From assembly GCA_964544955.1 (NCBI GenBank), contig CAZJEB010000005.1:1-64000 (forward strand): 64,000 bases of DNA. The letters run 5' to 3'. Below, one piece after another: positions 33,101 through 41,592 of the stretch; the first letter of the stretch is position 1, and each line of letters opens with the position of its first letter. The position numbers and the translations under genes are program-made. The notes beneath the pieces are model-generated. The model made no database searches. It had not been told where the DNA came from and saw only the letters and a list, made by a program, of their open reading frames with translations. The DNA is from JAAZPT01 sp964544955. GTDB taxonomy: Bacteria > Bacillota > Clostridia > Christensenellales > Aristaeellaceae.

Positions 33101-34747
33101 CTAATTGCTGTGATTATTTCTAATCAAATTTCTTTGTATTTTCCCACTTATAGTTTTAGGCAAGCAGCTAACAAACTCCACTATCCTTGGGTATTTATAT
33201 GGTGCTGTAACCCTTTTAACATGGTTTTGTAGTTCCTTTATTAATTCCTCACTAGGCTTATACCCCTTTGTAAGCACTATACTCGCCTTTACTACCTGCC
33301 CACGCATAGGGTGTGGCACCGCTGTTATAGCGCACTCCAAAACCGCTGGATGCTCTAACAACGCACTTTCAACCTCAAAAGGCCCTATCCTATAACCGCT
33401 AGACTTTATAACATCATCATCACGGCCCACAAAAAAGAAGTATCCATCTATATCTCGCCATGCTATATCCCCTGTATGGTACATATTATTGTTAAACACC
33501 TTAGCATTAGCCGCATCATTATCCAAATAACCTATAAACAAGCCTGGTGGATAGCCCTTATCCAAGCGTATAACAATTTCGCCCTCCACACCATCTTCAA
33601 CGCTATTACCCTCAGCATCAACTATATCAATATTATATGCCGGTGATGGTTTACCTGTGGACCCTTGCCTTGGTTTCATATATTTACTTGTCATAATCAA
33701 GGGTGTGGTTTCACTTTGGCCAAAGCCCTCATATATCCTTAGGCCTGTATACTCTAAAAACTTATTGAATATTTCAGGGTTCAAAGGCTCACCCGCAGTG
33801 TTTGCCCACCTTAAAGCGCTAAGGTCGTATTTACTCAAATCCTCCATTATCAAAAACCTATACACCGTTGGTGGGGCGCAAAAGCTTGTAACCCTATATT
33901 TTTCCAACATGGCAAGCAAGTTTGCTGGTATAAAGTTATCAAAGTCGTATACAAACAATGTTGCACCCATTATCCATTGGCCGTATATTTTGCCCCAACC
34001 TGCCTTAGCCCAGCCTGTATCCGCCACAGCTATATGTATATCATTATCACTAACATTATGCCAATAAGCCGCTGTTGCAATATGGGCAAGGGGATGCTTA
34101 TGGTTATGGGCTGCCATTTTTGGCATACCTGTTGTGCCACTTGTAAAGTAAATAAGCAGCATATCATCATTTTTAGCATAATCAACAGGTTTAACAAATA
34201 TATCGCTCTGTGCCTCCATAGCATCATGCAGGTTTACAAAACCCTCATGTTTACCCAAAGAGAATATATATTCAAGGCTTTCACAATCCTTTTTAGCCGC
34301 ATACACATCCTTTGTTAAATGGTCGGCATCAACGCAAATAACTGCCTTAGCCTTACTAGCGTTAACCCTATACACAATATCCTTTAGGGCAAGCTGATGG
34401 GTGGCAGGTATAAACACACAGCCAAGTTTCATCAATGCCAAAACGCATATCCAAAACTCATAACGGCGTTTTAATATTAACAAAACCTTATCGCCCTTTT
34501 TTAAGCCTTGGGCTGCAAAGGCGTTTGCTGCCTTGTTGGATAGTTCACTAAACTGTTTAAAAGTAAAAGTTTTTTCCTCTCCATCAAGGTTGGTCCATAT
34601 CATAGCACGTTTATTAGGCTCTGTTTTAGCATATTCGTCTATAATATCATAGGCAAAATTAAAGCCATCAGGAACATTCAATTTATAGTTTTTTTCAAAA
34701 TCTGTTTGGTTTTCAAAATCCAAATTTACATACTTATGTGCAAGCAT
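33101..34747 (-). CDS. AMP-forming acyl-CoA synthetase (acetyl-/medium-chain acyl-CoA synthetase-like)
   Basis: A 548-residue member of the adenylate-forming superfamily that activates a carboxylic acid as acyl-AMP and transfers it to CoA. The phosphate loop YFTSGTTGMPKMAAH (A3), YEGFGQSETTPLI (A5), YHTGDIAWRDIDGYFFFVGR with DDVIKSSGYRIGPFEVES (A7-A8), and the catalytic lysine in PKTISGKIQRNLIR (A10) are all present. Overall features are closest to the ACSM/acetyl-CoA synthetase-like clade. AAGGAAAGG precedes the ATG. The adjacent upstream gene is an XRE-cupin regulator, a common pairing with such ligases. Confidence 0.93.
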   Translation of the reverse strand: MLAHKYVNLDFENQTDFEKNYKLNVPDGFNFAYDIIDEYAKTEPNKRAMIWTNLDGEEKTFTFKQFSELSNKAANAFAAQGLKKGDKVLLILKRRYEFWICVLALMKLGCVFIPATHQLALKDIVYRVNASKAKAVICVDADHLTKDVYAAKKDCESLEYIFSLGKHEGFVNLHDAMEAQSDIFVKPVDYAKNDDMLLIYFTSGTTGMPKMAAHNHKHPLAHIATAAYWHNVSDNDIHIAVADTGWAKAGWGKIYGQWIMGATLFVYDFDNFIPANLLAMLEKYRVTSFCAPPTVYRFLIMEDLSKYDLSALRWANTAGEPLNPEIFNKFLEYTGLRIYEGFGQSETTPLIMTSKYMKPRQGSTGKPSPAYNIDIVDAEGNSVEDGVEGEIVIRLDKGYPPGLFIGYLDNDAANAKVFNNNMYHTGDIAWRDIDGYFFFVGRDDDVIKSSGYRIGPFEVESALLEHPAVLECAITAVPHPMRGQVVKASIVLTKGYKPSEELIKELQNHVKRVTAPYKYPRIVEFVSCLPKTISGKIQRNLIRNNHSN

Positions 34748-34771
34748 AAAATAACCTTTCCTTTATGGTAT

Positions 34772-35332
34772 TTACGGTATTACTATGGCCAAAAAGTTGA
34801 CCGGCTCGTCACCAATTGCTTGCATTGCATGGGGGTGTAATGAATCATAGTAAACACTATCGCCAGGGCGCAAAATAAGCTCATTTTCGCCTATAACTAT
34901 GCGCATTGTGCCGGATAGTATATAGTCAAACTCTTGCCCTTCATGGCTATTGGGGCGCATTTTTCTGTTAGTATTTGGTGGTACTGTTACAAACAAAGGC
35001 TCAACTTTTCTATTTTGAAAGTTAAATGCCAAGTTTTTATACACATAGTGATCATGCCTAACAATATCATGCCCTTGCCCATTCCTTGTAATAGTATAAA
35101 CATTCATATGGGGCGATTTTCCAGTTAACAGTTCCGTTGTATCAACCTTAAATGTTTCACTAACCTTTAGCAAATAGCTTATGGGGAAGTCTACTTCACC
35201 ATTCTCAAGCTTTTTATAATCGGTAACGCTTATATTAAGTATTTCAGCCATTTGCTCGACGGTGTAGTCGGAGATTTCTCGCAAATCCTTAATTCGCATA
35301 GCTATATCATTAACTTGCTTATAATCCGACAA
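34772..35332 (-). CDS. XRE-family transcriptional regulator with C-terminal cupin domain
   Basis: A 186-residue protein with an N-terminal HTH_3 domain (about residues 12-68; RIKDLREISDYTVEQMAEIL, then VTDYKKLENGE) and a C-terminal cupin_2 domain (about 110-185; HEGQEFDYILSGTMRIVIG, and LRPGDSVYYDSLHPHAMQA). The cupin probably senses a small molecule. The start is taken as TTG at 35332 because GGAGGTG lies at proper spacing; a GTG at 35341 would overlap the ribosome site. It is 24 bases upstream of the acyl-CoA synthetase on the same strand and likely controls it. Confidence 0.92.
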   Translation of the reverse strand: MSDYKQVNDIAMRIKDLREISDYTVEQMAEILNISVTDYKKLENGEVDFPISYLLKVSETFKVDTTELLTGKSPHMNVYTITRNGQGHDIVRHDHYVYKNLAFNFQNRKVEPLFVTVPPNTNRKMRPNSHEGQEFDYILSGTMRIVIGENELILRPGDSVYYDSLHPHAMQAIGDEPVNFLAIVIP

Positions 35333-35341
35333 ATGTAACAC

Positions 35342-35529
35342 CTCCTTATAATATTATAATAATTCTATACTTGAACCCTTTTAAAATCAAGCAAATAAAA
35401 CAAATACACAAAAATTAAACAAACAAGTATCCCCCATACCACCAAATTACCCACAATAATATTATTATAATAGTCGGCGCCGCTTCCGTCGCCTCCTGTG
35501 GTGGAAGAGGTATGAATTCAAAAAACTCA
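35342..35529. other. Intergenic gap between the XRE-cupin gene and repeat copy E
   Basis: No gene seen. A short GC-rich stretch near 35474-35514 (GGCGCCGCTTCC, then GTGGTGGAAG) interrupts AT-rich sequence; it can fold weakly through CTTCC/GGAAG. The regulator's promoter should lie here but I cannot pick one confidently. Confidence 0.4.
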
Positions 35530-35866
35530 CAACACTCCTTAAACCATTACAACAAGCCCGTTTGATGCCATAATAAAACTACCAAAATCACCCTTTTTAA
35601 AACATCAATATGGTATAGTATAAATGTGGGGAAAAGCTAAACAATTATAAAAATTGAACGCCTATTAAAATAGTTTAATATTCCTTTAACCCAACATTGC
35701 TTTTCTCACAAACCTCGCAAACATTGTCGCTTAACGCTCCCCTTTGCTATCCTTTACCCATGTTCCAAGGCTAAAGCCTTGTTTTCCCGGGGGCTCTGCC
35801 CCTCTCAACCCCGCAAGGGTATGATACCCTTGACCCCAATTTTTGTGTTTTCTCCCAAACTACCCT
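35530..35866 (-). repeat. Structured dispersed repeat, copy E (reverse, left end missing)
   Basis: On the minus strand it starts near hairpin 2 in yet another paired variant (CAAGGGTA/TACCCTTG), then has hairpin 3 (GGGGC/GCCCC, as in copy B), hairpin 4 (CAAGGC/GCCTTG), hairpin 5 with one stem change (GCAAAG instead of GCAAAC), the CCCCACATTTATACTATACC box, a degenerate terminator-like hairpin and the right end GGCATCAAACGGGC. It ends about 50 bases upstream of ruvA, pointing away from it, and so does not follow a stop codon. Confidence 0.88.
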
Positions 35867-35919
35867 AAATCTATGTTATAATAATAAAGCAAATAATATT
35901 TCGAATTGAGGTGCCAATC

Positions 35920-36543
35920 TTGATCGCCTACCTTACAGGTACAATTATAGAAAGAAGCTCTAATGAGGTTCTCCTCCTCGTTGGTGGTGTGGGCTATAGA
36001 GTAAATTGTAGTATGAATACCCTCGCTATGCTCCCCAGTAATAACGAAACCGCCGAACTTTACACTAAAATGGTGGTTAGGGAAGATAGTATGGAACTTT
36101 ATGGCTTCGCTAGTAAAGATGAAAAGGATATTTTTAATATGCTTACAAGCGTTACCGGCATAGGCCCCAAAACCGCTGTGGGTATACTAGGTACCATGAC
36201 CCTAAAGGACCTTAAAACCGCTATCGCTATGAACGATAATGTGGCCTTATCTAGAGCCCCTGGCATAGGTAAAAAAACCGCTCAAAGAATTTGCCTTGAA
36301 TTAAGGGATAAAATGAGCGATGACCTACTTCTATCCTCTAATGATGATAGTGCTAGCTTTGATACTATCCCCGATAGTATGCGCGATGCAAAAAGCGAGG
36401 CCTTGGTTGCCCTCAAAACTTTGGGCTATACTCAAATTGAGGCTAGTAACGCCTTAAAGGCCGTTGTTAAAAACCATGGGGCTGATAATTTAACCGCCGA
36501 TGAATTTATAAGGCTTGCCCTAAGATCCATGAGTGGTATGTAA
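35920..36543 (+). CDS. ruvA: Holliday junction branch migration protein RuvA
   Basis: A 207-residue protein that binds Holliday junctions and loads RuvB. It contains the OB domain (IAYLTGTI, then LVGGVGYRVNCS), two helix-hairpin-helix motifs (VTGIGPKTAVGILG and APGIGKKTAQRICLE), and the C-terminal RuvB-binding domain (EALVALKTLGYTQIEASNAL). The start is taken as TTG at 35920, giving the normal RuvA N-terminus, with TTGAGGTG six bases upstream; a GTG at 35911 would overlap this site. First gene of ruvA-ruvB-queA. Confidence 0.97.
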   Translation: MIAYLTGTIIERSSNEVLLLVGGVGYRVNCSMNTLAMLPSNNETAELYTKMVVREDSMELYGFASKDEKDIFNMLTSVTGIGPKTAVGILGTMTLKDLKTAIAMNDNVALSRAPGIGKKTAQRICLELRDKMSDDLLLSSNDDSASFDTIPDSMRDAKSEALVALKTLGYTQIEASNALKAVVKNHGADNLTADEFIRLALRSMSGM

Positions 36544-36555
36544 AAGGAGCTAATT

Positions 36556-37611
36556 GTGAGTAATAACGATGCAGATAGATTAATTTCAACTGGTTTTAGG
36601 CCTGAGGATGATACTCAGGAGTTTAGCCTTAGGCCAAAGGCTTTAAAGGAATATGTGGGTCAAAAAGCTATAAAGGAAAGCCTTAGCATATACATACAGG
36701 CTGCCCTTGAACGCCACCAATCTTTAGACCATATACTTCTATACGGCCCTCCAGGTTTAGGCAAAACCACCCTTGCAAGCATTATCGCCTCTGAAATGGG
36801 TCAAAATATTCGCATAACAAGTGGCCCTGCCATTGCAAGGCCTGGGGATTTAGCAAGCATATTAACAAACCTTAGCAATGGTGATGTGCTTTTTATAGAT
36901 GAAATTCACAGGCTTAGCCGCAGCGTTGAGGAAGTGCTTTACCCCGCCATGGAGGACTATGCCCTTGATATTATGATAGGTAAAGGCCCCACCGCAAGGA
37001 GCATAAGGCTAGATTTACCCCATTTTACCCTTGTAGGCGCAACAACTAGGGCTGGCTTACTTTCCGCCCCCTTGCGTGATAGGTTTGGTATACTTTACCG
37101 TTTGGAAATGTACACCAATGAGGAGCTTGCCCATATACTTTCAAGAAGTTCCGGTATATTAAGCCTTGATTATGAGGATGATGGTATTATAGAAATTGCA
37201 AGCCGTAGCCGCGGCACACCCCGTATAGCTAACAGAATGCTTAAACGCGTGCGTGACTATGCTCAAATAAAGGCTAATGGCAAAATTAGCTATGAAGTTG
37301 CTAAAAATGCCTTGGATATGCTAAACGTTGATGAACTTGGCCTGGATAATGTGGATAGGGCTATGCTTGAAACCATGATTAAAAAGTTCAACGGTGGCCC
37401 TGTGGGCTTAGATACCCTATCCGCCATGACTGGTGAAGACCCCGCTACAATAGAGGATGTTTATGAACCCTATTTAATGCAGCTTGGCTTTATTATGCGC
37501 ACACCACGGGGTAGGCTGGCAACACCAAACGCCTATAAACACTTAGGTTTAGCTATGCCTATAGATAATAATAACTATAGCGAACAATTAAGCTTTGAGG
37601 ATATATTGTAA
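36556..37611 (+). CDS. ruvB: Holliday junction branch migration ATPase RuvB
   Basis: A 351-residue AAA+ motor. It has LRPKALKEYVGQ, the Walker A GPPGLGKTTLA, Walker B FIDEIHRLSR, sensor 1 VGATTRAGLLSAPLRDRFG with the arginine finger, and the winged-helix end FIMRTPRGRLATPNAYKHLG. The start codon is GTG with AAAGGAGC at optimal spacing. Twelve bases separate it from ruvA. Confidence 0.98.
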   Translation: MSNNDADRLISTGFRPEDDTQEFSLRPKALKEYVGQKAIKESLSIYIQAALERHQSLDHILLYGPPGLGKTTLASIIASEMGQNIRITSGPAIARPGDLASILTNLSNGDVLFIDEIHRLSRSVEEVLYPAMEDYALDIMIGKGPTARSIRLDLPHFTLVGATTRAGLLSAPLRDRFGILYRLEMYTNEELAHILSRSSGILSLDYEDDGIIEIASRSRGTPRIANRMLKRVRDYAQIKANGKISYEVAKNALDMLNVDELGLDNVDRAMLETMIKKFNGGPVGLDTLSAMTGEDPATIEDVYEPYLMQLGFIMRTPRGRLATPNAYKHLGLAMPIDNNNYSEQLSFEDIL

Positions 37612-37621
37612 TTTGAATAAT

Positions 37622-38647
37622 ATGTATAAAACATCAGACTTTGACTATTTTTTGCCCGAGGAACTAATCGCTCAAACCCCCATAGAACCACGGGATAATA
37701 GTAGATTACTTGTTTATAATAGAAATAATAAAAGCATCACCGATAAACACTTTTATAATATTGTGGATTACCTAAACGAGGGTGATGTGCTTGTGGTAAA
37801 CGAAACAAAGGTTATACCTGCAAGGCTTTTAGGCCTAAAGGAAGATACAGGTGTGCCTGTGGAAATACTTTTGCTTAAGCGTGAAACTACCGATACTTGG
37901 GAGGCTATTGTTCACCCAGGTAGGCGCCTTAAACCAGGGGCAATTTGCACCTTTGGTGAGGGTATGCTTAGGGCAGAAATTATAAAAACCTTGCCCGATG
38001 GTGGCCGTGTAGTTAAATTTTTGTATAATGGCGTGTTTGAGGAAATACTTGATACATTAGGTCAAATGCCTTTACCACCCTATATACACGAAAAATTACA
38101 GGATAAAAACCGCTATCAAACAGTATATGCAAAATATGATGGTAGCGCCGCCGCCCCCACCGCAGGCTTGCATTTTACCCCTGAACTGTTGGATAAAATA
38201 AAGGCTAAAGGCGTTATTATTGCCCCAGTGCTGCTTCATGTGGGCTTAGGCACCTTTAGGCCTATGAAAACTGAAAATATATCAGAGCATATTATGCATA
38301 GTGAATACTGCGCTGTAACAAAGGAAAGCGCCGATATTATAAATAATGCAAGGGCTAAGGGTAAAAGATGCGTGTGCGTAGGCACCACAAGCGTTAGAAC
38401 TGTGGAAAGCTGTGCGGAGAATGGCAAAGTTGTGCCAAAAAGCATGGATACCAGCATATTTATAAGCCCAGGCTATAAATTCCAAGTGGTTGATGCCCTA
38501 ATAACTAACTTTCACCTGCCTAAAAGTACGCTTTTAATGCTTATAAGCGCCCTTATGGGTAGGGATGAAGCCTTGAGGGCATATGGGCATGCAGTGGAAG
38601 AGAAGTATAGGTTTTTTAGCTTTGGGGATAGTATGGTTATTGAGTAG
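37622..38647 (+). CDS. queA: S-adenosylmethionine:tRNA ribosyltransferase-isomerase
   Basis: A 341-residue enzyme of queuosine biosynthesis; it transfers the ribosyl part of SAM to 7-aminomethyl-7-deazaguanine in tRNA to give epoxyqueuosine. It has the N-terminus YKTSDFDYFLPEELIAQTPI, NETKVIPARLLG, AAPTAGLHFTPELL and VTNFHLPKSTLLMLI-like (ITNFHLPKSTLLMLISA). The ATG at 37622 matches the family start; a TTG three codons earlier is closer to GAGG and is an alternative. It follows ruvB by ten bases, a standard neighbour. A repeat copy follows its stop codon. Confidence 0.96.
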   Translation: MYKTSDFDYFLPEELIAQTPIEPRDNSRLLVYNRNNKSITDKHFYNIVDYLNEGDVLVVNETKVIPARLLGLKEDTGVPVEILLLKRETTDTWEAIVHPGRRLKPGAICTFGEGMLRAEIIKTLPDGGRVVKFLYNGVFEEILDTLGQMPLPPYIHEKLQDKNRYQTVYAKYDGSAAAPTAGLHFTPELLDKIKAKGVIIAPVLLHVGLGTFRPMKTENISEHIMHSEYCAVTKESADIINNARAKGKRCVCVGTTSVRTVESCAENGKVVPKSMDTSIFISPGYKFQVVDALITNFHLPKSTLLMLISALMGRDEALRAYGHAVEEKYRFFSFGDSMVIE

Positions 38648-39009
38648 CGTTTGTTGAGTTGTTATGCGATACTATATTTTTCGCTCTTTGGTATGAGGTA
38701 TGAGGTATGAGGTATGAGGTGATGTGCAAATTCCTAACGGAATTTGTATTGTATGAATACCTTGAGTTTTATAGGACTTGGCTTGTAAAACATAAAAGTG
38801 GGGTCAAGGGTGTCACACCCTTGCGGGTGTGGGCAGAGCCCACGAAAAACAAGGCAAAGCCTTAAATGTTGCTAAAAGATAGCAAACGGGAGCGTTAAGC
38901 GACAATGTTTGCTTGATTGTGAGAAAGCAATGTTTGCTAAAAGGGATTATTAACCATTTTAAAAGCGTTCAATTTATAAGATTGATTTGCTAATTATATA
39001 CCCCCACGC
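38648..39009 (+). repeat. Structured dispersed repeat, copy F (forward, right end missing)
   Basis: Starts essentially at the queA stop codon with TTGAGTTGTTATGC, then TTTTCGCTCTTTGG, four TATGAGG-type heptamers, hairpin 1 (CAAATTCC/GGAATTTG with a four-base loop), GTATT/AATAC, hairpin 2 (CAAGGGTG/CACCCTTG), hairpin 3 as GTGGGC/GCCCAC, hairpin 4 (AAGGC/GCCTT) and hairpin 5. It stops at ATATACCCCCACGC, before the terminator-like right end. With copy G it forms a direct-repeat pair around the next gene. Confidence 0.9.
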
Positions 39010-39071
39010 TGTAAGGCTTATATTTTTTACTTTTATACTTTTGAGTTACAAGGCATTGAACGAGGTTAATT

Positions 39072-39842
39072 ATGAAAAAATTTATTGCTATATTATTTTG
39101 TATTTCCATATTGTTTAGTACAGCCTATGCTGACAATATTGAAAATATGGGCTATGGCTGGAAAAATGGCCATTGGCAAGGGGAATTTCCAAGCTTAAAA
39201 AGGGCAATACAAGGGGCTGTAATGCTATATTGCCCCACTGATGCCTGGACCTTTGGCGGCTATAATTGGGTGTATGTAAATTATGATAATGTGGAAATTG
39301 AAGATACTATAAAGGTAAATAATGTTTTGTATCAATATAGGCATAGAAGCATATACGGAATAAACTATGTTGCCCCAGAGGATAGCGATAATAAAGATAG
39401 TATGAGGTATTCATCACCAATGGGCGGCGGAGTTTTCAATATTGAGCTTAAATATGAAAATGATAATTATGTAATAATAAATTTTGAACATGTAAAAGAA
39501 GCCTATCATGATTTAAATGATAATGAATATGTATGGGAAGATGAAGAACGCATGGCAAGGAAAAACGAGCTTGGACCATATATAAAAGGCTTTAATTATA
39601 ATAGTGGGCAAGTAGCCTATGAAAAAAGCTATACATTAGATAATAACTATCCATATTTTTATAATTATATAGGTATGTATGTAGTTGATGGTAAAGTGTT
39701 TAGAGCCCAGTATGTAAACGATAAACCAAGCTTTAGGATAGATGTGTTTGATGAAAAAACATCAGAGCATTTAGAATCATGGCTGCTTGAACCCCAAGAT
39801 GATGTTGTAAGGAAAAAACAATTAGAAATTGAAAACGGATGA
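39072..39842 (+). CDS. Secreted protein of unknown function (256 residues)
   Basis: An exported protein with a clear signal peptide (MKKFIAILFCISILFSTAYA, cleavage after about residue 20). The mature part is rich in Tyr, Asn and Asp, with NMGYGWKNGHWQGEFPSL near the start and a patch of WEDEERMARKNELG near the middle; it has no cysteine pattern apart from one Cys at about residue 54. I do not recognise a family. ACGAGGTTAATT precedes the ATG. The gene is flanked by two repeat copies in the same orientation, one starting at the previous stop codon and one just after its own. Confidence 0.75.
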   Translation: MKKFIAILFCISILFSTAYADNIENMGYGWKNGHWQGEFPSLKRAIQGAVMLYCPTDAWTFGGYNWVYVNYDNVEIEDTIKVNNVLYQYRHRSIYGINYVAPEDSDNKDSMRYSSPMGGGVFNIELKYENDNYVIINFEHVKEAYHDLNDNEYVWEDEERMARKNELGPYIKGFNYNSGQVAYEKSYTLDNNYPYFYNYIGMYVVDGKVFRAQYVNDKPSFRIDVFDEKTSEHLESWLLEPQDDVVRKKQLEIENG

Positions 39843-39846
39843 TTTT

Positions 39847-40015
39847 TGAGGTGATGTGCAAATTCCTTCGGAATTTGTATTTAATGAATACCTTGAATTT
39901 AATACTTTGTTGAGTTGTAAAGCGTTTATGGGTTAAGTGGATTATTAACTATTTTAATAGGCTTTCAATTTTAATATTGATTTGCTTAATAGAATAACAT
40001 CTCTCCCCCCACCCC
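39847..40015 (+). repeat. Structured dispersed repeat, copy G (forward, core deleted)
   Basis: Begins just after the preceding stop codon with one TGAGGTG unit, then a perfect hairpin 1 (CAAATTCC/GGAATTTG, loop TTC) and GTATT/AATAC, and then jumps to TTATTAACTATTTTAATAGG and TTGATTTGCTTAATA, sequence that lies right of hairpin 5 in copies F and H. Hairpins 2 to 5 are missing, so this copy separates the left and right modules from the core. Confidence 0.8.
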
Positions 40016-40032
40016 AAAACTTAGTTATTCAA

Positions 40033-40061
40033 TTGACAAAAATAGGCTTAAATTGTATTAT
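40033..40061 (+). promoter_or_regulatory. Sigma-A promoter of glyS
   Basis: TTGACA, a 17-base spacer and TATTAT, ending 28 bases upstream of the glyS ATG. The perfect -35, ideal spacing and short leader leave no room for a T-box. Confidence 0.82.
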
Positions 40062-40089
40062 TATTAGTAGTTTAATTTTGGAGGTAATT

Positions 40090-41478
40090 ATGGCTGATTT
40101 AACCATGGATAAACTGGTTGCCCTTTGTAAAAATAGGGGCTTTATTTATGCAGGCTCTGAAATATATGGTGGCTTGGCTAATAGCTGGGATTATGGCCCC
40201 TTAGGCGTGCTTTTTAAAAATAATATTAAACAAGCATGGTGGCAAAAGTTTGTAAGGGAAAGCGATACAAACGTGGGCTTGGACTCTGCAATACTTATGA
40301 ATAGAAACGTGTGGGTTGCAAGTGGCCACGTTGGCAACTTTAATGATCCACTTATGGATTGTAAGGCTTGTAAGGCTCGTTTCCGTGCCGATAATTTAAT
40401 TGAAGATTTTAGTAAAAGCAAAGGCCGTGAGGTAAGCGCCGATGGCTGGAGCAATGAACAACTTGAAGAATATATCAGGGAATACGATATTCCATGCCCT
40501 GTTTGCGGTAAGCAAGATTTTACATCTATTAGAAAGTTTAATATGATGTTTAAAACATTCCAAGGTGTTACAGAGGGCAGCGCAAGCGAACTTTACCTAA
40601 GGCCTGAAACCGCTCAAGGTATATTTGTAAACTTTAAAAACGTTGTACGCACATCAAGGCGTAAATTGCCTATTGGTATAGCTCAAATTGGTAAAAGCTT
40701 CCGTAACGAAATTACTCCAGGTAACTTTATTTTCCGTATAAGGGAATTTGAGCAAATGGAGTTAGAATTCTTCTGCCAACCAGGTACCGATGAGGAATGG
40801 TTTGATTATTGGCGCACATTCTGCCATAATTGGCTACTATCCCTAGGGGTAAATAAGGATAAATTAAGGCTTCGTGACCACGCTAAGGAGCAATTATCCC
40901 ACTATAGTAAAGCTACAACAGACTTTGAGTATTTGTTCCCCTTTGGTTGGGGCGAACTTTGGGGCATAGCTAATAGAACAGACTTTGACCTTAACGCTCA
41001 CCAAACCACCAGTGGCGAAAATATGCAATATATAGACCCTGTAACAAACGAAAGGTATATACCCTACGTTGTTGAACCATCCTTGGGCGCAGATAGGTCC
41101 GTTTTGCTGTTCCTGTGTGATGCTTATGAGGAGCAGGATCTTGGCGAGGGCGATAGCCGTGTTGTAATGCACTTCCACCCCGCATTAGCACCCTATAAGG
41201 CCGCAGTTCTACCCTTGCAAAAAAATAAACTTGGCGATTTGGCTAAATCCGTATATAAATCCCTAACCCCCTACTTTGATGTAGATTATGATGAAACAGG
41301 CTCTATTGGTAAACGTTATAGGCGCCAAGATGAAATTGGTACACCTATTTGTATTACAGTAGACTTTGAAACAGAGGAAACTCAAACCGTTACCGTTAGA
41401 AATAGGGATACTATGCAGCAGGAAAGGATTGCTATAAGCGACCTTAGGGCTTATATCGACAATATGCTAAAGTTTTAA
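40090..41478 (+). CDS. glyS: Glycyl-tRNA synthetase (alpha2 dimer type)
   Basis: A 462-residue class II aminoacyl-tRNA synthetase of the homodimeric (eukaryotic/archaeal-like) type. It has ALCKNRGFIYAGSEIYGGLA, the motif 2 region GIAQIGKSFRNEITPGNFIF, RIREFEQMELEFF, and motif 3 EPSLGADRSVLLFL. A Cys pair (CKACKARF, then CPVCGKQDF) suggests a zinc knuckle, as in other bacterial dimeric enzymes. The ATG at 40090 has GGAGG at seven bases; the in-frame ATG at 39982 lies upstream of the promoter and is rejected. Confidence 0.97.
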   Translation: MADLTMDKLVALCKNRGFIYAGSEIYGGLANSWDYGPLGVLFKNNIKQAWWQKFVRESDTNVGLDSAILMNRNVWVASGHVGNFNDPLMDCKACKARFRADNLIEDFSKSKGREVSADGWSNEQLEEYIREYDIPCPVCGKQDFTSIRKFNMMFKTFQGVTEGSASELYLRPETAQGIFVNFKNVVRTSRRKLPIGIAQIGKSFRNEITPGNFIFRIREFEQMELEFFCQPGTDEEWFDYWRTFCHNWLLSLGVNKDKLRLRDHAKEQLSHYSKATTDFEYLFPFGWGELWGIANRTDFDLNAHQTTSGENMQYIDPVTNERYIPYVVEPSLGADRSVLLFLCDAYEEQDLGEGDSRVVMHFHPALAPYKAAVLPLQKNKLGDLAKSVYKSLTPYFDVDYDETGSIGKRYRRQDEIGTPICITVDFETEETQTVTVRNRDTMQQERIAISDLRAYIDNMLKF

Positions 41479-41483
41479 TTTAT

Positions 41484-41508
41484 AGCGAGTAGCAATACTC
41501 GCTTTTTT
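41484..41508 (+). terminator. Terminator after glyS
   Basis: AGCGAGTA and TACTCGCT form an eight-base-pair stem with loop GCAA, followed by a T run; six bases after the stop codon. Confidence 0.88.
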
Positions 41509-41592
41509 AAACCTACAAACAGCCTCAAACCCTTGTTTTTTTTTTTTTTTTTGCGTTATACTGAAACAAAATCCACTTGCAAAGGATATATT

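Noticed and set aside
39982..40089. N-terminal extension of glycyl-tRNA synthetase from an upstream ATG
   Set aside because: It would start upstream of the promoter and of the GGAGG ribosome site at 40080, and the extension matches nothing in the family.
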